Origin: Thermodesulforhabdaceae bacterium
GTDB lineage: Bacteria; Desulfobacterota; Syntrophobacteria; Syntrophobacterales; Thermodesulforhabdaceae
DNA: 64,000 nucleotides
NCBI GenBank assembly: GCA_037482015.1
Contig: JBBFKT010000005.1
Span: 62,001-126,000 of the forward strand
Direction of reading: 5' to 3'
The notes beneath the pieces are model-generated. The model was not told the origin of the DNA and ran no database searches. It worked only from the letters and a program-made list of their open reading frames with translations. How positions within the stretch are numbered: the first letter of the stretch is position 1; every line of letters begins with the position of its first letter. The translations under genes and the position numbers were made by a program. Below, one piece after another: positions 37,327-47,107 of the stretch.

Positions 37327-38077
37327 TAGTGAAGCAATTCTTTTGCTGTATTATTACGCCTTTAAAGGGAAGCTGTTAAGTGGCTTAATTCATAATGTTG
37401 GATCTCCTCTGCAGAGCGTGATGTTTTTAGTGGAACTTATGGGATCAACTGTAAATTTGCTTTCTGATTTCGATGAAACCGCTAAACCAAAGCTCGATAT
37501 CATTTCTCGCGAAGTTAAAATTATCGCTGATACTTTTAGCGATTTCCGCATATTACAGCAATTGGCTGATTCAGAAGAAGAGGTTCTTGATGTTTGCGAA
37601 TTTTATCATCTAATTACTAGGATTCTTAAAGCTGATATATTTTGCAAGCATAACGTTTCTATATCGATAAAATCATCGTTACGTGTAGCGATTCCCCAAA
37701 TGCCTTCAAGGGTCTTTGTGATTATGTTTGTTGAGTTGGTAAGAAATGCCCTTAAAGCAATAAAAAGCAGCTCGGATAAAGGCGGAGTAGAATTTTGCAT
37801 CGATCCTTCCACGCTGTCCAAGCATGAAATTATCGTGAGGGTTATAGATACTGGTTGCGGATGGGATCCAGACTTTGATTCTTCTTTGTTATTTCAACCA
37901 TCATATTCGTCGTGGGATTTTCCAAAAGAAGATTTTGATGAAATACCATCTTTTGGGCTTGGACTTTGTTGCATTCAGGATTTGTTATCTATTTATGGAG
38001 GCAGTATTTCCGTAAATCGAGATAACAATTTTACCCAGGTTGAGATGAAAATTCCTGCTAGAATGATAATTCCTTAG
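37301..38077 (+). CDS. Cytosolic sensor-less histidine kinase
   Basis: 258 residues. A DHp-like region with a candidate phospho-His31 (LIHNVGSPLQS) is followed by an HATPase_c domain: N-box ELVRNALKAI, G1 DTGCGW, G2 GLGLCCIQDLL. There is no membrane segment and no PAS or other sensor domain, so it must receive its signal from a partner. It starts inside the end of the PilZ gene (26-nt overlap). The most economical partner is the REC-HD-GYP protein at 35216 (inference). Confidence 0.82.
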   Translation: MKAVAEIHDSEAILLLYYYAFKGKLLSGLIHNVGSPLQSVMFLVELMGSTVNLLSDFDETAKPKLDIISREVKIIADTFSDFRILQQLADSEEEVLDVCEFYHLITRILKADIFCKHNVSISIKSSLRVAIPQMPSRVFVIMFVELVRNALKAIKSSSDKGGVEFCIDPSTLSKHEIIVRVIDTGCGWDPDFDSSLLFQPSYSSWDFPKEDFDEIPSFGLGLCCIQDLLSIYGGSISVNRDNNFTQVEMKIPARMIIP

Positions 38078-38153
38078 GAAAAATTTTCTTTCTGAAGAGT
38101 TGAAATTTTGCCATCTTCTTAGAAAATAAGGCTTTTTAAGTAGAACAGCCTAT

Positions 38154-38169
38154 TGGCAATATAATTGCT
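38154..38169 (+). promoter_or_regulatory. Sigma-54 (RpoN) promoter upstream of 38217
   Basis: TGGCAA-TATAA-TTGCT matches the -24/-12 consensus in all but one base with exact spacing, 48 bp before the ATG at 38217. It places the two unknown genes, and possibly cheR, under the flagellar sigma-54 regulon. Confidence 0.82.
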
Positions 38170-38216
38170 TAGAAGCTATGATGAGATGTAAATAAACCAT
38201 CAGGGAGGATGTTTTT

Positions 38217-38666
38217 ATGAAGATAACAAAAGTGCAATTATCCCCGGATGACCGAAACATTACGCCTTCTTCAACTCAGAAACCCGCCGATGATTTTTCT
38301 TCTTACCTTAGAGAAATTTTAAGCCAGGAAAAGAGTGAAAGTGTAGGTGCTGTTATGGCAAATGAGATTAGCCCTTCTTTGAGCAACGATGGTCTTGATA
38401 GTCTATTGAATGCCAGGGAATCTTTTGAGAGAATTGCTGAGAATTTGAATTCCGCCGTTGATCAACTTGAATCTATTGCGAGTCTTCTTGGTTCTCCTGA
38501 GACTGATCTTAGACAGATTGATGATCTTGTAGATGTAATGGCTAAGTTGAATTTCACAAGTAAAGATACAACTTCGACCGATACCTCTTTAATGTCAATT
38601 GAAGAGGAAATAAAAATGTGCTCTTTCCTGGAATCTATTAAATGGAAGCGGGGTGATTATCTGTGA
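38217..38666 (+). CDS. Hypothetical protein under a sigma-54 promoter
   Basis: 149 residues, acidic, Ser/Thr-rich and largely disordered at both ends. A helical core (about 60-120, SLLNARESFERIAENLNSAVDQLESIASLL) is present. There is no signal peptide or membrane helix and no family I recognise. The ATG follows GGGAGGATGTTTTT. Its stop overlaps the next start in GTGA. Its sigma-54 promoter and position before cheR suggest a flagellar or chemotaxis role. Confidence 0.75.
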   Translation: MKITKVQLSPDDRNITPSSTQKPADDFSSYLREILSQEKSESVGAVMANEISPSLSNDGLDSLLNARESFERIAENLNSAVDQLESIASLLGSPETDLRQIDDLVDVMAKLNFTSKDTTSTDTSLMSIEEEIKMCSFLESIKWKRGDYL

Positions 38667-38917
38667 AAAGGTGGCTTTGTTTGTCTATCCTTGTTACTTT
38701 CGTATTAATGTTGCCCTTTAGATCGCTTGGAGGTGAAGTCTGTGAAGATAGGAATGATGAAATTGTTTGTCGTAGCGGCCCTTCTAACGAAGATGTTGAG
38801 CTTAACCGCCTTCGCTCTTTGACAAGGGAAGAGCGGGCCTGGGAAATGCTTCAATCTATGGATGTAAAGATAAAATTAAAGCTTGAGAAACCTCACGGAG
38901 AAACCCTCCGTAAATAA
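38663..38917 (+). CDS. Small secreted hypothetical protein
   Basis: 84 residues. An N-terminal signal peptide (about 1-23, ending SLGG) leaves a charged mature part of about 60 residues. Two cysteines near its start (CEDRNDEIVC) could form a disulfide. The GTG start overlaps the upstream stop by 4 nt, so the two are translationally coupled. No family recognised; possibly a small periplasmic partner of the flagellar system. Confidence 0.68.
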   Translation: MKRWLCLSILVTFVLMLPFRSLGGEVCEDRNDEIVCRSGPSNEDVELNRLRSLTREERAWEMLQSMDVKIKLKLEKPHGETLRK

Positions 38918-38989
38918 CTTGCCCACCTGGTAACATCCACATATAATGCAAAATGAGTTCATTTAATATATGGGGTTAGGAGTTGTTAT

Positions 38990-39832
38990 ATGGCGGATCA
39001 GGAGTTGAGTGATTCCTTATTCAGGAAATTCAGTGAGCTAATATATGAAGCGGCTGGAATAAACATTCATGAAGGAAAAAAACCTCTTCTTCAAGCGAGA
39101 CTTAGCAAACGTCTTCGAGCCACGGGAATAAAGAGCTTTGAGGACTACTATCGATACCTGACTAATCCCAACAACTTTGCAGAGTTTATCAATTTTATAG
39201 ATGCTATTTCAACAAATCTCACATATTTTTTCCGTGAAGAGCAGCATTTTGTTTTTCTCGAAGAAGTTGTTTTGCCGGAACTTGTTTACAAGAAGGAGAA
39301 AGAACACGATCGACGGATTAGAATGTGGAGTGCGGCATGCTCTTCTGGCGAAGAGCCATACAGTATAGCCATGTGCGTGTTGGAATACCTGGAAAAAAGA
39401 CCGGTTAAACCAGGTTGGGATTTTAAGATTTTGGCGACAGATATATCCACAAGAGTTCTTCGTTTAGCTATTAGTGGAGTTTATTCTGGGGAAAGAGTTC
39501 AAAAGGTTCCACCAGCCCTTCGGCAGAAATATTTTGAAAAGATTCGCCAGAACAATGAGCATGTTTATCAGGTGTCTAATAAGTTAAAGGATGTTGTAGT
39601 TTTTAGAAGACTTAATCTCAAGGAACCTTACCCTTTTAAAGGACCTTTTGAAGTTATATTTTGTCGTAATGTTATGATCTACTTTGACAAGCCCACCCAA
39701 CAAGACATCATAAACCGCATGGCCTCCTACCTTGCGCCGGGGGGATATTTTTTTGTCGGGCATTCGGAAAGTCTTGCAGGTCTTAAACATGATCTAATTT
39801 ATGTCCGCCCTGCGGTATATCGTAAGCGATAG
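38990..39832 (+). CDS. cheR: Chemotaxis protein methyltransferase CheR
   Basis: 280 residues. It has an N-terminal helical domain and a SAM-dependent methyltransferase domain with IRMWSAACSSGEEPYSIAMC (SAM loop), ILATDIS and IFCRNVMIYF. It methylates glutamates of chemoreceptors. It is the first of the che genes, 72 bp after the secreted hypothetical gene, with an AGGAGTTGTTAT ribosome-binding site. Confidence 0.96.
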   Translation: MADQELSDSLFRKFSELIYEAAGINIHEGKKPLLQARLSKRLRATGIKSFEDYYRYLTNPNNFAEFINFIDAISTNLTYFFREEQHFVFLEEVVLPELVYKKEKEHDRRIRMWSAACSSGEEPYSIAMCVLEYLEKRPVKPGWDFKILATDISTRVLRLAISGVYSGERVQKVPPALRQKYFEKIRQNNEHVYQVSNKLKDVVVFRRLNLKEPYPFKGPFEVIFCRNVMIYFDKPTQQDIINRMASYLAPGGYFFVGHSESLAGLKHDLIYVRPAVYRKR

Positions 39833-40020
39833 CATTTTGGTTTGCGTTGACACTGATTGAGCGATCAAGAATCTTGCCCCCGCTATGTTAAACAGGTTGG
39901 CTGTATATTAGAAAATCTTTAAGTAGGTTAGGAGTCAAAGATCTTGACCCTTTTGCTGAATATCTTTAAAACCACAACTAGAATAAGTTGCAAATTTATT
40001 TCTGGGCAGGAGAAAGATTT

Positions 40021-40503
40021 ATGGCAAGAATTGTTGTTGGTGTAGGGGATATGGCGGTGAGCAATAAGTCTGATGATGTGCTCATTACCTATTCCCTTGG
40101 ATCATGTATTGGAGTGGCAGTTTACGATCCCGTGGTAAGAGTAGGGGGGCTTCTCCATTACATGCTTCCGGAATCATCAATAGATCCTGAAAAAGCCAAG
40201 AAAAATCCAGCTATGTTTGGCGATACGGGTATTCCTCTTTTATTTAAGATGTGTTACAGTCTTGGAGCAACAAAGGCTAACATGATTGTTAAAGTTGCCG
40301 GGGGTGGACAAATACTTGATGAAAATGGAGTGTTCAATATAGGCAAAAGGAATTACATGATCCTAAAAAAGCTCTTTTGGCGTAATAATGTCAGAATTGC
40401 TGCAGAAGATGTGGGTGGGTCTGTTAATAGAACAATGCGGTTACACATTGATTCAGGAAAAGTTTTTCTAAAAATATCTGGAGACGGAGAGATTGAGTTT
40501 TAA
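40021..40503 (+). CDS. cheD: Chemoreceptor glutamine deamidase CheD (catalytic copy)
   Basis: 160 residues. It carries the catalytic set in the spacing of characterised CheD: Thr23, Cys29 (SLGSCIGV) and His46 (GGLLHYMLP). It deamidates receptor glutamines and in other species is bound by CheC. The ATG at 40021 follows GGAGAAAGATTT; an earlier TTG at 39988 is not supported. The region upstream (39860-39960) contains two related inverted repeats. Confidence 0.94.
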   Translation: MARIVVGVGDMAVSNKSDDVLITYSLGSCIGVAVYDPVVRVGGLLHYMLPESSIDPEKAKKNPAMFGDTGIPLLFKMCYSLGATKANMIVKVAGGGQILDENGVFNIGKRNYMILKKLFWRNNVRIAAEDVGGSVNRTMRLHIDSGKVFLKISGDGEIEF

Positions 40504-40521
40504 AGGGTAAGGTGGAGTGTT

Positions 40522-40941
40522 ATGTCATACAATATTTTGATCGTAGACGACTCCAGTTCTATGAGAAAGGTTATTCGTAAGGTTTTGCAGATTTCTGGTT
40601 TTGATGTAGGAGAAATTTTTGAGGCATCCAATGGCAAGGAAGCTCTTGAAGTGCTTGATTCAAACTGGGTAGATCTTATTCTTTCAGATATTCACATGCC
40701 TGTTATGGATGGTTATCAATTTCTGGAAGAGCTTCGGAAAAAAGAAGATTTTAATAATGTGCCAGTAGTTTTGATAACAACGGAATCTGACGAAACGAGA
40801 TTACAAAGAGCTATGTCTTTGGGAGCCCAGGGATATATAAGGAAGCCCTTTGAACCCGATCAGATCAGGGAATATCTTAAAGGAATAATGGGAGAACCTG
40901 TCTATGCAGTGGGTGGAATTAGCGAAGGAAGCGATTTTTAA
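40522..40941 (+). CDS. Single-domain response regulator (CheY-like)
   Basis: 139 residues. A REC domain has DDSSS near the N-terminus, phospho-acceptor Asp in LILSDIHMP (about 56), Thr in ITTESDE and Lys in IRKPFEPDQI. The tail of about 15 residues beyond the REC fold overlaps the next gene by 38 nt. Position next to cheX suggests it may be a CheX substrate. It is less typical of flagellar CheY than the copy at 43012. Confidence 0.9.
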   Translation: MSYNILIVDDSSSMRKVIRKVLQISGFDVGEIFEASNGKEALEVLDSNWVDLILSDIHMPVMDGYQFLEELRKKEDFNNVPVVLITTESDETRLQRAMSLGAQGYIRKPFEPDQIREYLKGIMGEPVYAVGGISEGSDF

Positions 40942-41344
40942 AACCCTCGAGAAAATGTTTTATACTATGCCCGAACTTGATTCTTCGGGTGAAGACCCAT
41001 CTTACAAAGGCAAAAACAAGATTACTTCTCATATAAAGCTGTCAGGTGATAACTCCAAGATATTTATTGTGATTACTCTTAGTGAACCTTCTGCTTATCA
41101 AATGGCGGCTGACTTTATGGGAACGATCGTGGATAAAATAAAGCGTGAAGATGTAGAAGACTGTCTTAAGGAATTAGCTAATATGGTAGGAGGATACTGT
41201 TTGGGCTCGGCTGGTGGAAAATATATGTTAAGTCTTCCTCAGATTGGAAACCCTGAGGAATTAAAAAAAGTCGAACAGTGTCAATCCTTCCCTCTTTTTG
41301 TGCTTGGGGAAAAGTTGGGTGAAGTAACCGTCTGCGTTTTATGA
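40904..41344 (+). CDS. cheX: CheX-type CheY-P phosphatase
   Basis: 146 residues, CheC/CheX/FliY superfamily. A single active-site ExxN motif is visible (KELANMVGG), as in CheX, which uses one motif per subunit, whereas CheC has two. It dephosphorylates CheY-P. The start lies inside the 3' end of the response-regulator gene (38-nt overlap), arguing for coupled expression. A long CheZ is also present in the cluster, so two phosphatases coexist. Confidence 0.85.
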   Translation: MQWVELAKEAIFKTLEKMFYTMPELDSSGEDPSYKGKNKITSHIKLSGDNSKIFIVITLSEPSAYQMAADFMGTIVDKIKREDVEDCLKELANMVGGYCLGSAGGKYMLSLPQIGNPEELKKVEQCQSFPLFVLGEKLGEVTVCVL

Positions 41345-41378
41345 TCAAGAGAAATTCCCAGGAATCTATAGACTAGCT

Positions 41379-42991
<1,613 letters not shown>

Positions 42992-43011
42992 GGATAAAAG
43001 GAGGTAAAGCT

Positions 43012-43398
43012 GTGCCGTCCTATAAGGATATGACAGTTCTTGTTGTGGATGACTTTGCTACAATGCGAAGGATAGTTCGCAATATATTACGTGACCTGGA
43101 GTTCAAAAAAATACTTGAAGCTGAAGATGGAACCGCCGCCGTAGATATTCTAAAAACTCAAAAAGTGGATCTAATTATTTCAGACTGGAATATGCCTAAA
43201 ATGACAGGGCTGGAACTTCTGAAATGGGTTCGTTCTAATGAAGACACAAAAGACATTCCCTTTCTTATGGTGACAGCCGAAGCTCAGAAAGAAAATGTTA
43301 TCGAGGCTGTTAAAGCAAAGGTTAGCAATTATATCGTTAAACCATTTACCGCTCAGACTCTCGCAGAAAAGCTAGAAAAGATTATTCCTAAAGAATAA
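43012..43398 (+). CDS. cheY: Chemotaxis response regulator CheY
   Basis: 128 residues, canonical CheY: VVDDFATMRRIVRNIL, Asp in IISDWNMPKMTG, Thr in MVTAEA and Lys in IVKPFTAQTL. Phosphorylated by CheA, it binds the flagellar switch. A GTG start is preceded by AAAGGAGGTAAAGCT. It lies directly before cheA. Confidence 0.96.
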   Translation: MPSYKDMTVLVVDDFATMRRIVRNILRDLEFKKILEAEDGTAAVDILKTQKVDLIISDWNMPKMTGLELLKWVRSNEDTKDIPFLMVTAEAQKENVIEAVKAKVSNYIVKPFTAQTLAEKLEKIIPKE

Positions 43399-43408
43399 AG
43401 GGCATCCT

Positions 43409-45652
43409 ATGAGTGGACGATCGAAACAAGAATTGCTGGATAGAATAGCCACCAGCGTTATAGCTGGTATGGACGATCTAATGGGTATGGGTGAGATACT
43501 CAATCTCCTCGATGAACTGGAAGCTTTTAGCCTTTCCGCTCAAGAGACCGAACTTGTTAACCAGCTAAAAAGTATCTTCAAAAAGCTTATACTTGAGGAA
43601 TCTTCGGACCCTCCAAAAGACTGGGAAACCATACATGAAACAATTCGTATGCTTTGCGATCGTGCATCTGAGGAATCCGTCATCTTAGAAGAAACTGATG
43701 TTCCACCATCTTTTACTTCTTTTCAGCAGTCGGATCAAATACAGTCCGATGAAAGAGACATAGAACCCATTACGATTGACCTAATGAGTGAAACGCCAGA
43801 AAAGGAATCATCTCTGGAGATTTCTCTCGATAAGGATAAACAGGATGAAGAGAGGGCAGCTCAGTTGGTTTCTATACCAGTTGAAGACCCTGATCTTTTC
43901 AAAGACTTTCTTGAAGAATCTCGAGAACATCTAGCATCTATAGAACTCAACATTATTTCGCTTGAGGAAGATCCCGAAAATAAGGAAGTCATCAATGCTA
44001 TTTTTAGACCCTTTCACAGCATTAAAGGGGTTGCCGGCTTTCTAAACTTGAAGGATATTCACGAACTCAGCCATGAAGTTGAAAATCTGCTAGATGGTGC
44101 CCGATCGGGAAACTTTCCTGTCACTGAGTCAGTCATAGATATTGTTCTTCAAGCCGTGGATATACTCAAAGAACAGTTGACAACCCTCGAGGCTGGTCTG
44201 GCAAAAGGGGAAATAACCGTTCAGGGGGATGCTAGAGTAAGTAAGTTCCTAAAATACGTAAGAAACTTTGACCCAACCCAGGCTAATCCTCCTATAAGAA
44301 TCCCCAAAGTGGGTGAAATACTTGTTGAAAAAGGCGTTGTAGAAGAAGAAAAGATCGAAGAAGCGCTTCAAGAAGCTAGGCAAGAGGGCAAGAGAATTGG
44401 CGAAAAGCTTGTAGAAAAAGGTGCTGCAGCACCTAAGGACGTGGCACTTGCTATTAGAGAGCAGAAACAATTGAAAGAGTCTGTTGCTTCAATAAGAGTT
44501 GATACTCATAAGCTCGATAACCTCGTGGATATGATTGGTGAGCTGGTTATTGCTCAATCTATGGTGCTTCAGAATCCGGAGGTTCAGAAGATAAAGGATC
44601 AAAAATTCCAGAAAGACATCGTTCAACTCCGACGTATTACCGGTGAGCTTCAGCGCATAAGCACATCTCTTAGAATGGTGCCCATAAAGGCAACGTTTCA
44701 AAAAATGATTCGCCTTGTAAGGGATCTTTCTAGAAAATCAGGAAAAGAAGTTGTCCTTCAAATGTCGGGAGAAGAGACCGAGATAGATCGTAACATGGTT
44801 GACCAGATTTATGAGCCTCTTGTTCATATGATACGTAATGCTGTGGATCATGGCATTGAACCGCCGGAGGAGCGAGTTAGGTCTGGAAAGCCACCGCATG
44901 GAACGATATTTTTATCAGCGGAACAGAAAGGTGGGAATATCGTCATTGATATCAGAGACGACGGCAAAGGATTAGACGCGGAAAAAATTCGAAAACGAGC
45001 GATTGAGCGAGGGCTTGTCCAGCCAGAAGATAAACTAGATGAAAGTGTTCTATTCGATTTAATCTTTCATCCCGGCTTTTCCACCAAAGATGAAGTAACC
45101 GATGTATCCGGTCGTGGAGTCGGGATGGATGTTGTAAAGCGCACAGTAGAGGAACTGCGGGGTAAAATAGAAATAAAAAGTAAACGCGGTGAAGGAACCC
45201 TCTTTCAGCTAAAACTGCCTCTCACAATGGCAATCATAGACGGAATGATTATCAAGGTGGGATCTGAACGTTATGTAGTTCCAACAGTTTCTTTGCAAGA
45301 ATCGTTCCGCCCGTCTGTTGATGATTACAGAACGGTGCATGGCAAAGGTGAGATGATTAACGTTCGAGGCAAGCTCATGCCGCTTGTGAGGCTCCATGAA
45401 CTTTTGGGGCTTGAACCACTTAACTACAATCCATGGGAGGCTCTGCTCCTTGTTGTTAGCGAAGATGGACGTGATTACTGTCTTCTGGCTGATGAAATTA
45501 TTGGAAGACAGGAAGTAGTAATTAAAAGTCTTGGAAGTGCCTTAAAACATGTAATGGGGATTTCAGGTGGTGCGATTCTTGGCGACGGTAGAGTCGCTCT
45601 AATCATAGATGTAAAAGGCATCGTTACAGCTTTTGAAAGGGGAATCAGGTAA
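43409..45652 (+). CDS. cheA: Chemotaxis histidine kinase CheA with an inserted two-helix repeat domain
   Basis: 747 residues. A poorly conserved, acidic N-terminus (1-165) is followed by the Hpt domain with phospho-His203 (FRPFHSIKGVAGFL). At about residues 300-352 is a duplicated helical unit (VGEILVEKGVVEEEKIEEAL, IGEKLVEKGAAAPKDVALA) that resembles the MshEN/GspE N-terminal repeat, an unusual insert between Hpt and the dimerisation helices (about 355-425). The HATPase domain follows (HMIRNAVDHG, DDGKGLD, GRGVGMDVV), then a CheW-like domain (about 610-745). No P2-type CheY-docking domain is evident. It phosphorylates CheY and CheB. Confidence 0.94.
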   Translation: MSGRSKQELLDRIATSVIAGMDDLMGMGEILNLLDELEAFSLSAQETELVNQLKSIFKKLILEESSDPPKDWETIHETIRMLCDRASEESVILEETDVPPSFTSFQQSDQIQSDERDIEPITIDLMSETPEKESSLEISLDKDKQDEERAAQLVSIPVEDPDLFKDFLEESREHLASIELNIISLEEDPENKEVINAIFRPFHSIKGVAGFLNLKDIHELSHEVENLLDGARSGNFPVTESVIDIVLQAVDILKEQLTTLEAGLAKGEITVQGDARVSKFLKYVRNFDPTQANPPIRIPKVGEILVEKGVVEEEKIEEALQEARQEGKRIGEKLVEKGAAAPKDVALAIREQKQLKESVASIRVDTHKLDNLVDMIGELVIAQSMVLQNPEVQKIKDQKFQKDIVQLRRITGELQRISTSLRMVPIKATFQKMIRLVRDLSRKSGKEVVLQMSGEETEIDRNMVDQIYEPLVHMIRNAVDHGIEPPEERVRSGKPPHGTIFLSAEQKGGNIVIDIRDDGKGLDAEKIRKRAIERGLVQPEDKLDESVLFDLIFHPGFSTKDEVTDVSGRGVGMDVVKRTVEELRGKIEIKSKRGEGTLFQLKLPLTMAIIDGMIIKVGSERYVVPTVSLQESFRPSVDDYRTVHGKGEMINVRGKLMPLVRLHELLGLEPLNYNPWEALLLVVSEDGRDYCLLADEIIGRQEVVIKSLGSALKHVMGISGGAILGDGRVALIIDVKGIVTAFERGIR

Positions 45653-45655
45653 ATT

Positions 45656-46987
45656 ATGGGAGAGCTAATAGAAATTTTTGCTACTTTAGAAGCGTCATGC
45701 TCGACTGCTGGAGCTAATTATAAAAAGGACGACTTATTAAACCAGCTTGATAGACTCTCTTTTGTATCGTCAAATAAGGGATTCAAGAATCTTGCCCAAT
45801 TAGCTATTTCTGTAAAATCCTTTGTTCAATGGCTTGATTGGGACGATCCTTCTAGCGCTGAAATTAAACAGCTTTTGCAGTTCGCCTTTGCAACGCTTAG
45901 AGAAAGGCTGGGATCTAACGGCGAAAAGCCAGCCCCAGAACATCTGGCTGAATTTTACGAACTTACAGGTATCGATCCTAATGCTGGCTATACAGCCAGG
46001 GAAGGCGAAAAAGAAGAAAATGAAAATGTCAAAATCGAAGCCATACTAGAGTCTTCACCAGAGTACGATGAAATTAAGTCTGAAGTGTCGAGCCTTAAGG
46101 TTTTTGTAGAAAGAGCCGGGGGTGAAATATTTGACTTAAGTGGGGATGGCTTTGTTTCCATCCGATTCCCTGCCAAAAGTTCCATCATTTCATACCTTAA
46201 GCGTGTATTTGCCCTTTCTGACCCTGATGAAGATATTCTTGAAAAAAGCAATTATGTCGATCCAAAGTTGTCCTGGGTTGTAGGAAAAATCAAGGAATTT
46301 ATGTTTGCCTTTGCTCATGGCAATGTTATTCGAGCAAGAGAAATTCTTAAGGAACTTGCAGAAAATCAGTGTTCGAATGAGAGTTTGTATGATGAAATAG
46401 GAAAATTAGCTAGACAGCTTCATGACGCTTTGAAAAATCTATCTCGGTCTTTAGATCCTCAGCTTAGAGAGTTTGTAGAAGAAAAGCTTCCAGATTCGGG
46501 AGATCGGTTGGAACATATTCTTAAGCTCACAGAGCACGCCGCTAACACAACCTTGGATCATGTGGAGTTGTTACAGAATCGTAAGAACGAAGCGGAAACC
46601 ACCCTGGCTAGAATGAGGACCATCTTGAAAGTTCTTTATCCTCTTGGAGATAATGCTAAAGCGAATCTTCAAGAAGTTATGAACTTGCTAGATACTTTAC
46701 AGGTTCAGCTTCAAGCAGATCAGGAAGATCTCCTAAAAATTATGACGGCTCAGGACTTTCAGGATCTGACCGGTCAGATCATTATAAAAATCATGCGTCT
46801 TCTGAAGGACTTAGAATTGAGCTTGATAAATCTCATCACAAGCTTTGGTATTCCCGTTTCTGGAAGAAAGAAAGAAAAGGATAAAGCTCCTAAAGAGTTT
46901 CTTTACGGACCTGCTCACGAAAAGAAAGAGGATGCTCTAAAATCCCAAGAAGACGTGGATGCTTTGCTTGCTGAATTCGGTTTTTGA
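45656..46987 (+). CDS. cheZ: CheZ-family CheY-P phosphatase with long N-terminal extension
   Basis: 443 residues, about twice the length of E. coli CheZ. The C-terminal 200 residues hold the diagnostic CheZ block MTAQDFQDLTGQIIIKIMRL in the long helical hairpin and the terminal CheY-docking peptide DVDALLAEFGF. The first ~230 residues are unassigned and partly helical. A beta-rich stretch at about 145-185 could be a regulatory domain. It starts 3 bp after cheA. With CheX nearby, the cluster has two unrelated CheY-P phosphatases. Confidence 0.86.
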   Translation: MGELIEIFATLEASCSTAGANYKKDDLLNQLDRLSFVSSNKGFKNLAQLAISVKSFVQWLDWDDPSSAEIKQLLQFAFATLRERLGSNGEKPAPEHLAEFYELTGIDPNAGYTAREGEKEENENVKIEAILESSPEYDEIKSEVSSLKVFVERAGGEIFDLSGDGFVSIRFPAKSSIISYLKRVFALSDPDEDILEKSNYVDPKLSWVVGKIKEFMFAFAHGNVIRAREILKELAENQCSNESLYDEIGKLARQLHDALKNLSRSLDPQLREFVEEKLPDSGDRLEHILKLTEHAANTTLDHVELLQNRKNEAETTLARMRTILKVLYPLGDNAKANLQEVMNLLDTLQVQLQADQEDLLKIMTAQDFQDLTGQIIIKIMRLLKDLELSLINLITSFGIPVSGRKKEKDKAPKEFLYGPAHEKKEDALKSQEDVDALLAEFGF

Positions 46988-47107
46988 TGGTGTGTTTAAA
47001 AAAGTTTGTCGCTATGGATTTGGAGAAAGACGCTAGGCTTTGCTCTTTTCAAGGATTGCCAGGAGCTACCTGAAGCGGTTTCCAAATGAAAGGATCTGCG
47101 CTAAACT

